Below the pieces are notes generated by a model. The model saw nothing but the letters and a program-made list of their open reading frames with translations, was not told the origin of the DNA and did no database searches. Positions 36,610 through 46,024 of a stretch of DNA of 64,000 nucleotides are shown one piece after another. Numbering within the stretch: position 1 is the first letter of the stretch; each line of letters begins with the position of its first letter. The DNA lies in NCBI GenBank assembly GCA_014529385.2, contig CM043963.1, forward strand, positions 74,433,412 through 74,497,411, written 5' to 3'. The position numbers and the translations under genes are program-made. The stretch is from Adiantum capillus-veneris (Eukaryota; Streptophyta; Polypodiopsida; Polypodiales; Pteridaceae).

Positions 36610-39365
36610 AGAAGTTAACGTCTTTTTAGTACTGAAAGCCGAAATGAAGCTTTTAACTATTCAAATGACTTGAAAATTGAAACATGAGCTATTCAGGGCC
36701 TAAGGATGCAATGTAGGTGAAAAAATATGCAAACTGGGCTCAAAATCATGCTGGAGACATCATACGCGTATGATGTCTTTTGTGTCAAAATGAATTCATA
36801 TTGGTTGTGCTTGTAGCTGATAGTGTATACATGAGTATCATATGCTTGGATTTGAGTTTGGATACCATTTGGTCAAGTTTTGGCCAGTTCAGTCCAGTTC
36901 AAGCTCTTGGAAAAATTTTGAAAGGGAAATGGATTTTATGATCCAAATTGGGTAAAACTTGGTGGATTACTTTCAAATGGCATGTAGAACACTTCTGTTT
37001 GGTGGTTGAAGCCCTGAGGTGCCAAAATCACATAGTGAGACATCATACGCGTATGATGTCTTTTAGTGCATTTTTGGACCAATTTTCTCTATAAGCTTGG
37101 TTTTGGCTTTAGATAGGATTATTCAGTGGATTTATCAAGTTTGGATAGAATTTGGACTAAAAATGGCTCTGGAGACATCATACGCGTATGATGTATTTTT
37201 CATCAATTTTTCATGGGATTGGTTCTGTGGACTCTCCATGTGCTAGTGAAGGACTGTTTATACTCAAATCTTGGTTTGGACTTGAATATGCTGGATTTGG
37301 GACAAAAATAGGCTTTGTATGAAGGATTTTCTCTTAATTGGGCTAATGGGGTGATCCACTTGACCAAATGGTTCCAAACTTCATATGTAGCATGTATTAG
37401 ATATATATAATGGATGTATGATGACAAATGAGCATTTTTGGCTCTGTAAGTGCAAATAGACATCATACGCGTATGATGTCTTTTGTGTCAAAATGGTGCT
37501 TTTTGGTTCCAGATAGCTTGTAGATGTGTTAATCAACAATCCTACAAAGTTTCAATGAGTTTGGAGTTATTTTGACAAAATTAGGACCAAAAATCAATTT
37601 TATGGCCGACTTTGCGTCTTTTGGTTTTCCTTGGGTTTTCTAACTCCAATTCTCATGATACTTGGTTCATAGGATGTGATTAACATGTGGAATGAGGCTA
37701 TGCACTCAAATGTTGAAATGGATGTGAAAATCATGTGTGAGACATCATACGCGTATGATGTCTTTTCTTGAAATGTTGGTCTTTTTGTGCAAAGAATGCT
37801 TTGTGCTAGTGCCCTAAGCCCTGCTAACTAGTTTTCAACTTAAAAAGTCATCAGTTTAGCTAAAAAGCCCCCTTATAGGCATTTCAGTCTCCGAAGTCGT
37901 CTTTTTGCCTTGGAGTTGAATTTCTTCAACTTTTCTTCTCGAGAGTTGCATTTCCAGCTCATTGGATATGTTGTGAAGCCACCTATTTGGTTGAACTTGA
38001 CTTTGGCTCCCCGTTCTCCATCTTTCTCCATTTGGGTGCCCGAAAGCGTCTTTTTCACCATCGGTAAGTGAATCAGCTTTCTTTTGGGTTTTGCTTGCAA
38101 ACATAAGTCATCCATGTATAGTTGAAACTGCTCGTGAAGTTTCATGTCATTCGGTCGTCAATTTCAGCTGTTATGCCAAAATGACGCTTTGTGTGTCCGC
38201 CGCCGAATCGGTTGTTCCAACCTACTTTTGGTGATCCAAACCCGGAGATACTCCATGGTTGCATTGCCCTCGATGTTGTTAAGCTTCCTGAGAAGTTTTG
38301 TGTCGTTCCGATAACTTTTTTCTGTTTGCCTCTTGCAGGCTCTGTTGACCTAGGGTTTTTCCAGTCGTTCTTTCTCGAGCTTTGAGTGCTAGAAACTCAT
38401 CTCCTATACTAGGGTAACCCACCTCTAAGTTCTTGCAAGGTTTGGTTAGGCGGTTGTGCCCCTACCTAGCGTTCCTCCCCCTTCCCCGTCTGCTCTTGTT
38501 TCTTGGTTTTGGTGAGTTTTCGCGACAAAAGTTAACGATAAGCATCAAAAGCTTATGGCAACGAGTCTACCTCTCATGTCTGGTGTTCTCTGAGCTCTCG
38601 TAGCAGTCGTAGAAGGCGGTAGAAGGTCGGATGCTCCTGTGTGCTCTTTGCTCTCTCCAAGAAGGTAATAGTGGAAATGAGCTTGATAGTGAAGTGAAAA
38701 ATACTTAACTTCGGGCTTCCCGGATCACTTGTTACCAAATTTGACATGTGCTCCTATCTCGTCGTGAAATGCACTTTAGGATTTGAAATTTCTCAATTTG
38801 GACTCCGTTTGACCTGTTTCTGAGAAATCTGTCCACTTTGCCAAAATTCTGTCCTTTTGGGCTTTTCGCAACTTTTTCAGAATTGTACCCCATTTTTACC
38901 ATGGGTTGCCCTTGTCATTAGGATCATCACCGTCTATTCTTTTCTTTTTTCCGATCTCATTTCACCTGCTTTTTTATTTATTTTTTATTTTTATTAAGAA
39001 AATCATAAAAATAAAGGAAAATAGCAAATTGAAGCCAAAAAAATTCCAAACATACACGATAAATAGCTGGTAACCCTGTGTATATGAATATACACTTCTT
39101 TGTGATTTCTGGACTTGGATTACCACTTTTTTCCAGTTTTTAGCTCCAAAAACACTCTTATTTAGTGATATTTACACATCTAGAGACCCAAATTCATCAT
39201 TTGATCTCTTCTTGTTGCAAAACAAGGTATATAAGGGCATAAATATTATCAATATCCGCAATCAAACATAAAAAATTACAAAATCATGTAAGACACTACC
39301 CTTGTAATATAATTTTTGTTTTTCTTTGTTTTTTCCGCTTGTAGCTGCTTTGTAGCTCCTGTATA
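36610..39365 (-). other. untranslated region before the extra ORF
   Basis: About 2.7 kb without a gene. The half nearest the extra ORF carries five 24-bp palindromes in units of about 284 bp and resembles the leader ahead of gag. The rest (37860-39365) has only short open frames. This is a plausible site for a second promoter or for RNA signals. Confidence 0.6.
36755..37763. repeat. palindrome cluster ahead of the extra ORF (5 copies)
   Basis: The 24-bp palindrome AGACATCATACG plus its reverse complement occurs at 36755, 37038, 37173, 37458 and 37740; the third copy has one end changed. Start-to-start spacings are 283, 135, 285 and 282 bp. Flanking sequence is repeated too (TTTTGTGTCAAAATG after the first and fourth), but is far less conserved than the palindromes. 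Confidence 0.93.
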
Positions 39366-39379
39366 CCTCCCCCCCTCCT
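39366..39379 (-). other. internal polypurine tract (candidate second plus-strand primer)
   Basis: On the minus strand AGGAGGGGGGAGG lies just after the pol tail, closely like the 3' polypurine tract at 33243. Internal tracts of this type occur in some large plant gypsy elements. Function is inferred. Confidence 0.5.
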
Positions 39380-39400
39380 AGTCTGAGTCCTCCCGGACGA

Positions 39401-39820
39401 CTATGAAGTGTCTTTGGGTGAAGCATTGTGGTTGTTTTGGTCATAAGTTCCCAATGCAATTGTAGAGCGATGATACAACAATCTTTCCAATAAAGCTGCT
39501 CTTTGTTTGATTGAAGGATTGGTGGTCGGGTTTTGGGTTGGTTTTGGCACCTCGGTAGTAGAATCAGTAGATGGATTCTTCGTTACCTTGTTGTCTTTGT
39601 TCACAATCCAAATCTGCTTCCGCTTTGCTTGTGCTTGCCACAAACTCTTTGCGACCCAAACCTGCTTTGTTCTGTGTGTTGATTTCCTCGCCTTGAAATA
39701 CCTAGGAGTTTCCGTTGATTGTATTGAAGGGAGTTCCTGTTTACAAATCTTTGGGATCCAAATTTGCTTGCTATAGCTTTGTGCCGTCATGAACTTCTTT
39801 GGAATCCAGATCTGTTTCAC
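39401..39820 (-). pseudogene. continuation of pol tail with tryptophan-motif repeats
   Basis: It follows the integrase frame after a single TAA and stays in the same frame. It contains KQIWIPK twice, KQVWVAK and KQIWIVN, then a Thr/Pro/Asn-rich spacer and a final RAALLERLLYHRSTIALG block. With KQWQPK, QHWIRK and LVWRPK in the preceding frame this gives seven related motifs between 40045 and 39598. Copia polyproteins carry similar WVPK motifs singly, but a series is unusual. Role unknown. Confidence 0.6.
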
Positions 39821-39829
39821 TGTCCTGGA

Positions 39830-41989
39830 TTATCTGGAATCACTTTGTTGTCTGGTATTGAAGACTCTGTTTTCCACCTTTGTGTTCTCTGGCACAGCCT
39901 TTTTTGGTCTCCATACCAACGTTGACTCCGTTTTATCCCAAGGTTGAGCTGTTATATTATTGCTTGTCTTCCTTATCCAATGTTGAGAGTTCCTCGTCGA
40001 CGAGCAATCCAGTTGTGTAGAAACTTTTGGTTGCCATTGCTTCTTCTTTTTCTCTGTTTGTTGTTTGCCCTTGTCCGTGGATTCTTCCTTTGGAGTTGGC
40101 TCTGCTCCTTTGGTGAACTTAACTGATTGAATTTCACCTTCGTATTTGATAAGCACTGATTTAGAACTCCAGTCAATCATTGCATTGTATTGCTTCTGCC
40201 ATGGTTGTCCTAGCAATAATGGATGTTGTGTAGCTTGGTCTTCAACCACGTAAAACATATGAGGATACACATACTTGTTAATCTGTATATGTAAAACTGT
40301 GCATCCGACAGTTTTGATTGAATTCTCAGAGTAACTCTTTAACTCTTGCTTGGCAGTTTGTAGTTTAGTGTCATTTGTCAATTGTCTATACAAACTGAGT
40401 GAAAGTAGGTTAGCTTGAGCTCCTGAATCCAATAGTGCTCTGGCTTTGATTTGGTTGGTTCCTACTTTGCATTCAATGATGGGTTCTTCTTTGTCATTAT
40501 CCATTTCTGTTATACTGACTGCGTTTATTCGTATTGCTCCTTCATTGCGCTGTTTCTGATGCAGTAGTCGTCTTTTCTCCATTCTTTCCTTCGCCTCGGC
40601 TTGCGCTTCCTCCTCAATCTTTTTCTTTTTCTGGACACGCAGCTTTTCTTGATGTATTTTGAGAAGCATGTCTTGTGTTAGCGGCAACAGATACTTTTTC
40701 ACTCTGCATCCACTAATCCAATTGGGCATTTCTTCTCCGTGTAATGTAGCAAGCTTGACGGCTCCACTTGGTGATAGATCTTTAATCACCAGAGGTCCCA
40801 TCCCTCGCTTTTTAAGCTTCTTAGCATGCTCTTTCAGAGTGTAAACTAGGACATAGTCCCCAACCTTAAACTCTTTAGTCCGCACATGCTTATCAAAAAA
40901 TTCCTTTTGTCGCCTTTTTTGAGCGTAGATAGAAGCTACTGCTTTTAGGCGAAGCTCGTCTAGATTTTCCAGGTCATCTATTCTATCAGAGAGCTCGTGC
41001 CCTGTCCACTCTAGATCCTTAGCCACCCTTAATGTTGAAATCAAGAATTCTATTGGTAAGATAGAATTTAGCCCAAAAACCATGTTATATGGGGTCGTTC
41101 CTATTGATGTTTTATATGCTACCCTATATGCCCATAATGTTGAATGCAACTTCTGGTCCCAGTCAGTTCTCGACTCAGATACAATCTTCGTAAGGACCGT
41201 GCATATGGTTTTGTTTGTTGCTTCAGCTTGTCCGTTTGCTTGTGGATGATACGGGGTTGATTTCCTATGGATTACCATGAATTCATCTAGAAGGATCTCT
41301 ATCACTTCATTTATGAAATGTGTGCCTCGATCACTCACAATTTCTATTGGCAATCCATATCGTACAAAGACGTATTCATATAGAAATTGTGCCGTGGTCC
41401 TGGCATCTGCTTTTTGAGTTGCCTTTGCTTCGACCCACTTTGTTAGATAGTCTGTAGCCACAAGGATGTATTGTGCATGAGTCTTATATGCAGGAGGTGA
41501 AATGGGTCGACATAATCAATCCCCATTTTGCAAAAGCTCTTGCCCCCATCATTGGTTAAGCGGCATATCATCTCTTTTAAGTGGTACTTTGGTCCGCTGA
41601 CAGTCATCACACCGTTTAACGTATTCCTCAGCGTCCATATGTAATGTTGGCCACCATATTCCTGCGGCTAAGACAAGTTTTGCTGTCTTATCACCTGAGA
41701 AATGGCCTCCACCTACTCCTCCATGAGCTTGCTCCAGGATTATCACATACTCAGACTCTGATGCGCAAATCCTAAGCTGGTTGTCTTTACCTCTCTTATA
41801 GAGTTGATCTCCTATTAAAGCGTAATCTCTAGCTTCTGTCTCTACAGATTTCTGACGAGCTTTTGACGTTCCTTCTGGGAAAGTTCTATTTGTGAGATAT
41901 TCAACAATATACTGACTCCAATCTGGAGCGATCATTATCTGATATATGTTGAATACTCTGCTGGCGGTTTTGATGAACATACAATACAT
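39830..41989 (-). pseudogene. integrase fused to a second retropepsin-like domain
   Basis: 41989-41549 encodes the zinc-binding end (HGGVGGGHFSGDKT...CDDC). Two frameshifts between 41549 and 41461 cover the first catalytic Asp (KWGIDYV). 41461-39830 holds the rest of the core: SDRGTHF with Asp44 and HPQANGQAEATNK with Glu80 of this frame, then a C-terminal SH3-like block (FKVGDYVLVY). After a charged linker (residues 270-310), residues 330-432 form a retropepsin-like unit: ARALLDSGAQANLLS at 341-355, then VEDQATQHPLLLGQPW. A protease domain after integrase is not the normal Ty3/gypsy order, and a separate DSGA protease lies in its usual place upstream. Confidence 0.85.
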
Positions 41990-42039
41990 ACAGTGACATA
42001 TTCATGTACACTTTCTTTCATTCCTGGCCAATAGACTCC

Positions 42040-43776
42040 CTATTGTAACAAATTCCTATATGTGTTCCTTCTTGAACAATGAAATGCACATTCCTGAACA
42101 TGTGCTTCGCGCAGATATATACTATGTTCCTCAGGATTGATGCATAGTCGTAAAACATGATCATTTCCCAATTGATACAACCTCCCTGCAACCAATTGAA
42201 GATTCTTGGATTGCTGAATAGCAATATGTTTTAGGTTGTATTCTCTTCTATCGAACTCTCCTCCATAGGTTAATAGGTTAACGACATTTTGAGACCACTT
42301 AGGTATCATTTCTATGTTGAACAAGTACGCGTCTGGCATGTCGTCATCTACTCCTATAGGGTCTTCTCCATTCGTCAATCGCGAAAGATGATTATCTCTA
42401 AGATGTGTTTTTCCTTTCTTTACTACTACCGTGAAGTCGAATTCCAGTAAGATAATGAACCATCTCACTATTCTCCCGGTATTGCATGGTTTATTCACTA
42501 GGTAGAGCAAGGCTTGGTGATCCGTAAAAAACACAAACTTGTTGGCTAGAAGATAATGCCGAAATTTCTTCACAGCATAGATCATTCCTAATCCTTCTCG
42601 CTCTGTTGTGGTGTAATTCTTCTCTGCATGGTTGAGCTGTCGACTGGCGTAACAGATAGGAAAATCCATGTTTCCTTCTTCTGGCTGAGCCAGAATGCAT
42701 CCTATTACATATGCCGAAGCATCTATGTGCACATGGAATATCTTCTCCCAATCTGGTGATTTCAAGACTGGAGCAGTAATGAGTGTCTCTTTCAATTTCT
42801 TGAATGATTCCTCACACTCCTCTGTCCATTCAAAGTTCACTATTAGCCTGTAAAGTGGTTGGCCTATTATAGCGTACATGTAAATGAATCGTCTATAATA
42901 TCCACAATGTCCCATAAAGCTCTGTACTTGTTTCGCATTGGTTGGTCTAGGCATATCCACTATAACTTTTATCTTCTCTAAATCCGTGGATATTCCGTTT
43001 TGTGAGACAATATGTCCCAGAATTCTGCCCTGTCGGACCATAAACACACATTTCTCAGGATTGAGACAAATGCGATATGTCCTACATTTCTCAAATACTT
43101 TTCTTAGGTGTTCTAGATGCTCATCTCTCAGTAGAGAATGTACACATAAGTCATCCATGTATATTTCGAGAAACAACCTTAAGTATTCTTTGAAAGCATG
43201 CGTCATCAGCCTCTGGAAGGTTGCGGGAGCATTGGTTAGACCAAAAGGCATAACCCGATAAGCATAAATTCCCCACTCCGTTGCAAAAGCTGTTTTATGT
43301 TGATCTTCCAGTGCTATGGCTAGCTGGTTATATCCTGAAAAACCATCAAGAAAGGAGTATGCTGTTTTCCCTGATACACGCTCTAGAACATGATCAGTTA
43401 TCGGCAGGGGATAATTGTCCCTGATTGTTGCAGCATTCACTTTCTTTAAGTTGACACACACTCGGAGTTTTCCGTTCTTCTTAGGTACTACCACAATCGG
43501 AGATACCCAATCGGTGTGTTCAATCTCGTATATGAATTCAGCTTCCATTAGCTTATCTATCTCTTCCTTGATTCGCTTAGCAAAAGTATCATTATATGTG
43601 TATGGTCTCTGTCTGCTAGGCTTTGCGTCTTGTTTCAGTGGGATTGAGTGTTGGCATATCGATGGGTCAACTCCCTTTAAGTCCTTATAAGACCATGCAA
43701 ACACATCCCTGTACTCTCTGAGAAGACTCAAAAGTCTCTCTTCCTCGCTTGGAGACAAATCTGTGGCTATGTACAC
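42040..43776 (-). CDS. reverse transcriptase and RNase H of 19-kb element
   Basis: An open frame of 578 codons; coding homology extends a little upstream of 43776 (GPEDAKKVDLAAPGE), reached by a frameshift from the preceding frame. RT shows FLDGFSGYNQ near residue 142, PFGLTNAPATFQ near 177 and the catalytic YMDD at 206-209. RNase H follows with HIDAS (Asp352), TTTEREGL and FTDHQAL. All key acidic residues are present, so this domain looks intact. It copies genomic RNA into DNA and removes the RNA strand. The upstream FAWSYKDL motif fits Athila/Tat-type elements. Confidence 0.92.
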   Translation of the reverse strand: MYIATDLSPSEEERLLSLLREYRDVFAWSYKDLKGVDPSICQHSIPLKQDAKPSRQRPYTYNDTFAKRIKEEIDKLMEAEFIYEIEHTDWVSPIVVVPKKNGKLRVCVNLKKVNAATIRDNYPLPITDHVLERVSGKTAYSFLDGFSGYNQLAIALEDQHKTAFATEWGIYAYRVMPFGLTNAPATFQRLMTHAFKEYLRLFLEIYMDDLCVHSLLRDEHLEHLRKVFEKCRTYRICLNPEKCVFMVRQGRILGHIVSQNGISTDLEKIKVIVDMPRPTNAKQVQSFMGHCGYYRRFIYMYAIIGQPLYRLIVNFEWTEECEESFKKLKETLITAPVLKSPDWEKIFHVHIDASAYVIGCILAQPEEGNMDFPICYASRQLNHAEKNYTTTEREGLGMIYAVKKFRHYLLANKFVFFTDHQALLYLVNKPCNTGRIVRWFIILLEFDFTVVVKKGKTHLRDNHLSRLTNGEDPIGVDDDMPDAYLFNIEMIPKWSQNVVNLLTYGGEFDRREYNLKHIAIQQSKNLQLVAGRLYQLGNDHVLRLCINPEEHSIYLREAHVQECAFHCSRRNTYRNLLQ

Positions 43777-43802
43777 CGGTCTAGGCGTCTCACCTGGAGC
43801 TG

Positions 43803-44252
43803 CTAAATCAACTTTTTTTGCATCCTCCGGTCCGTCATAAGATTCGTTTCCTTCCTCTCTCGAATAGGTGGAGTTAATATCACCTTCCTATCCTCTATTG
43901 TGAATTTCCTATAGTGAGAGGGAACATCTATGTTTTCCTTGATTTTGACGTTTTCGTCCTCTCCACTCTCAATTTCTGTCGTCCAAACTTCCTTCAGAGT
44001 TTTCTTGAGCTCTCTGTACTTGTTTCTACGTTCTAACTTGGACTCCGTGTATTCTCTGTTGCGCTTGTTCTTTTCTGATTTTTCCGTTTCAGTTTTCGTT
44101 CCATTCTTTTGAACTTGATTTCTTGAGTCTCTTTTGTCTTTTCGTAAGCTCTTTTGATCATTGCCTCTCATTCTTCCAGAAATCTTGTCCTTAACACAAT
44201 CTTCCGCCTTTACTAGCATTAGGAATTGATTTTTTCCTCTTATTCTAGGCAT
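43803..44252 (-). pseudogene. charged linker frame between protease and RT
   Basis: 149 codons, very rich in Lys, Arg and Glu, with IENIDVPSHYRKFTIEDRKV-like sequence near its end. It joins the protease frame only through the A13/G9 run at 44267-44288 and joins the RT frame by another shift near 43830. I read it as part of one gag-pol chain broken by indels. Confidence 0.6.
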
Positions 44253-45667
44253 CGGATTGGTTCTAACCCCCCCCCTTTTTTTTTTTTTGCTCTATAGTGT
44301 TTCTCGCGTTGTTTAGTTTGGTTCGGAAAATCATAAAATCGGACATCCGTTATAGTTTCTTCGTTTCCGCTTGAATTGTCCATTGACTCGTTGTCTGCTT
44401 CATTTCCCCACTCAGGATGATCGGGAATGTCATGAAACACCTCTTCTTCATCTTCCTTTTCCAGTGTATCGTTCTTTTCAGTTTCTTTTTCGAGTACAGT
44501 TCTCAACATGAAATACGAAACCACGTCGTACCCGTCCTTGTCACAAAATTTCGTTGTGGGACCATCTGGAATTGCACAAACATCTAGGGTTGCTAGAATG
44601 TATGTCCATTCTAATGGTTCAAACGTGTCCTCTGGAAAGGGTTCTCCTACATAAGTTTCGTCTTCGATAGCCCTTTCTAAAACACATTCTTCTCGTTTCA
44701 GACTTCCACATTTCGAAGCTCCACACATCCATAACTCCTTGGGTTTACCTAACCAAGCTGGAAATTCGGATCCCGCCAAAGTAGCTGAATCAAATTCCTC
44801 TACCGGTGTTCGGTTCATATCTTTGTAGCTATGGTCTTTCAGGTTCACATGTGTAGTGGTTTCCATATTTCTTAGGTATATGTGATCGTAGCCCCAATCT
44901 TGGACCATTTTCAACTGTCTCATGAATGGTCTTCCCAATATGATATCATAGTTATTCTCCTTGCCAAAATCGACAATAGCAAAAGTATGTTCGTATTCAA
45001 TGCCGCAAGAAGTCACTACAACTTTCTCTAATAACCCCATAGGTTTCTCCATGTGTCCATCTGCTAATTGGAGTTTCAACCTAGTCTTCCTTATTGCTGG
45101 TTTCCCCCATTTTTTCCAGATTTCTTTTGTAGCAATGGCTACCCCAGCTCCGCTGTCTAGTATTGCCATCGTGTTTACTCCTTGGAATTCAACTGGTAAG
45201 GTTGTATTCCCCACTTCACCTTCGCAATACTCTCCGATCTTGTTTAAGGGTACAGGCTTAGCGTTCTTTTGTGGCTTGCTGAGCTCCTCTATGCTCTCTT
45301 GCAATCTCGATGTTGGGTCTTTTATCCCGAATTTCTCCAAGAATTTTCCTACAGTGGTCCACATATGTGGTCTTAGCCTCAAAAGCTCAGCTAGAGTGAT
45401 AGTGCATGTCACTGGTGTTGACAAAATCTCTATCAATCCTTGCGAGTCCATGACTTTTTCTGATGAGATTTTTCGTGAGGGAAGTGCTCTAATCTCGGAT
45501 TTTGCTTCATACTCTCCTAAGTATGAAGGTAAGGTTTTCAGTGAATGAGGTTTGCTCTCCATTGTTCTAACAGAGCCCCCATCTCCCCAGTAAGATTGCA
45601 GATCCAAGTCTACTTGAGATCCTGCCTCAAATTCCACTATGGGGGATTCCTGATGTCCTTTTCCCAA
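44240..45667 (-). CDS. retropepsin-type aspartic protease region of 19-kb element
   Basis: 475 codons. Residues about 160-265 form the protease: NTMAILDSGAGVAIATKEIW with catalytic Asp171-Ser-Gly, then the second-half motif YDIILGRPFMRQLK. The remainder is acidic linker. The frame opens from a non-ATG codon and upstream coding (EDYNEFWKQVREANFANEL) lies in another frame, so an indel near 45660 separates it from gag. It ends in GGGLEPIRCLE after the homopolymer run, probably an artefactual or mutational end. Confidence 0.8.
   Translation of the reverse strand: MGKGHQESPIVEFEAGSQVDLDLQSYWGDGGSVRTMESKPHSLKTLPSYLGEYEAKSEIRALPSRKISSEKVMDSQGLIEILSTPVTCTITLAELLRLRPHMWTTVGKFLEKFGIKDPTSRLQESIEELSKPQKNAKPVPLNKIGEYCEGEVGNTTLPVEFQGVNTMAILDSGAGVAIATKEIWKKWGKPAIRKTRLKLQLADGHMEKPMGLLEKVVVTSCGIEYEHTFAIVDFGKENNYDIILGRPFMRQLKMVQDWGYDHIYLRNMETTTHVNLKDHSYKDMNRTPVEEFDSATLAGSEFPAWLGKPKELWMCGASKCGSLKREECVLERAIEDETYVGEPFPEDTFEPLEWTYILATLDVCAIPDGPTTKFCDKDGYDVVSYFMLRTVLEKETEKNDTLEKEDEEEVFHDIPDHPEWGNEADNESMDNSSGNEETITDVRFYDFPNQTKQREKHYRAKKKKGGGLEPIRCLE
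44267..44288 (-). repeat. A13-G9 homopolymer junction between protease and linker frames
   Basis: On the minus strand 13 A residues are followed by 9 G residues exactly where the reading frame must change. It could be a replication or sequencing slip or, less likely, a slippery frameshift site. Confidence 0.8.
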
Positions 45668-45814
45668 TTTTCTGATTAGCTTGGCAACTTAGCTCGTTTG
45701 CAAAGTTTGCCTCTCTCACTTGTTTCCAAAATTCATTGTAATCCTCATCTTTTCCCTAAATCCTCTGTATGACTGGATGAAAACTCTCTATCTCCTGATC
45801 GGTTGTGTTCAATA

Positions 45815-46024
45815 CTATGCGGTCATCCTTTTGTGTATTTCAGGCTTTTGTGCACTGGGAGTCTTTTCAGCTACCCGTGAAACGATAGTCTCTTGCTGAA
45901 TTGGGTTTTCCTTTCCACAATTCATTGTTTCTTTTGGTGGTTCTAATAAGGCTTGTGCAGTCTCGATCATTCTCTGGCACATTTCAAGTCTCTGCTTTTC
46001 CAATTCCGCGTTTGGGTATGTCAT
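45815..46024 (-). CDS. short ORF overlapping the gag stop
   Basis: 69 codons (MTYPNAELEKQRLEMCQRMI), whose ATG overlaps the gag stop in the arrangement ATGA. Coding continues past its stop in another frame (DRIVLNTTDQEIESFHPVIQ), so this is the first part of the protease precursor. The stop-start overlap would allow reinitiation after gag, which is one way to make less pol than gag. That use is inferred. Confidence 0.55.
   Translation of the reverse strand: MTYPNAELEKQRLEMCQRMIETAQALLEPPKETMNCGKENPIQQETIVSRVAEKTPSAQKPEIHKRMTA

Noticed and set aside
38190-38385. Short frame with GCIALDVVKLPEKF, similar to CIALDIVDHP near 55880
   Set aside because: The similarity is short and neither block can be extended into a gene.
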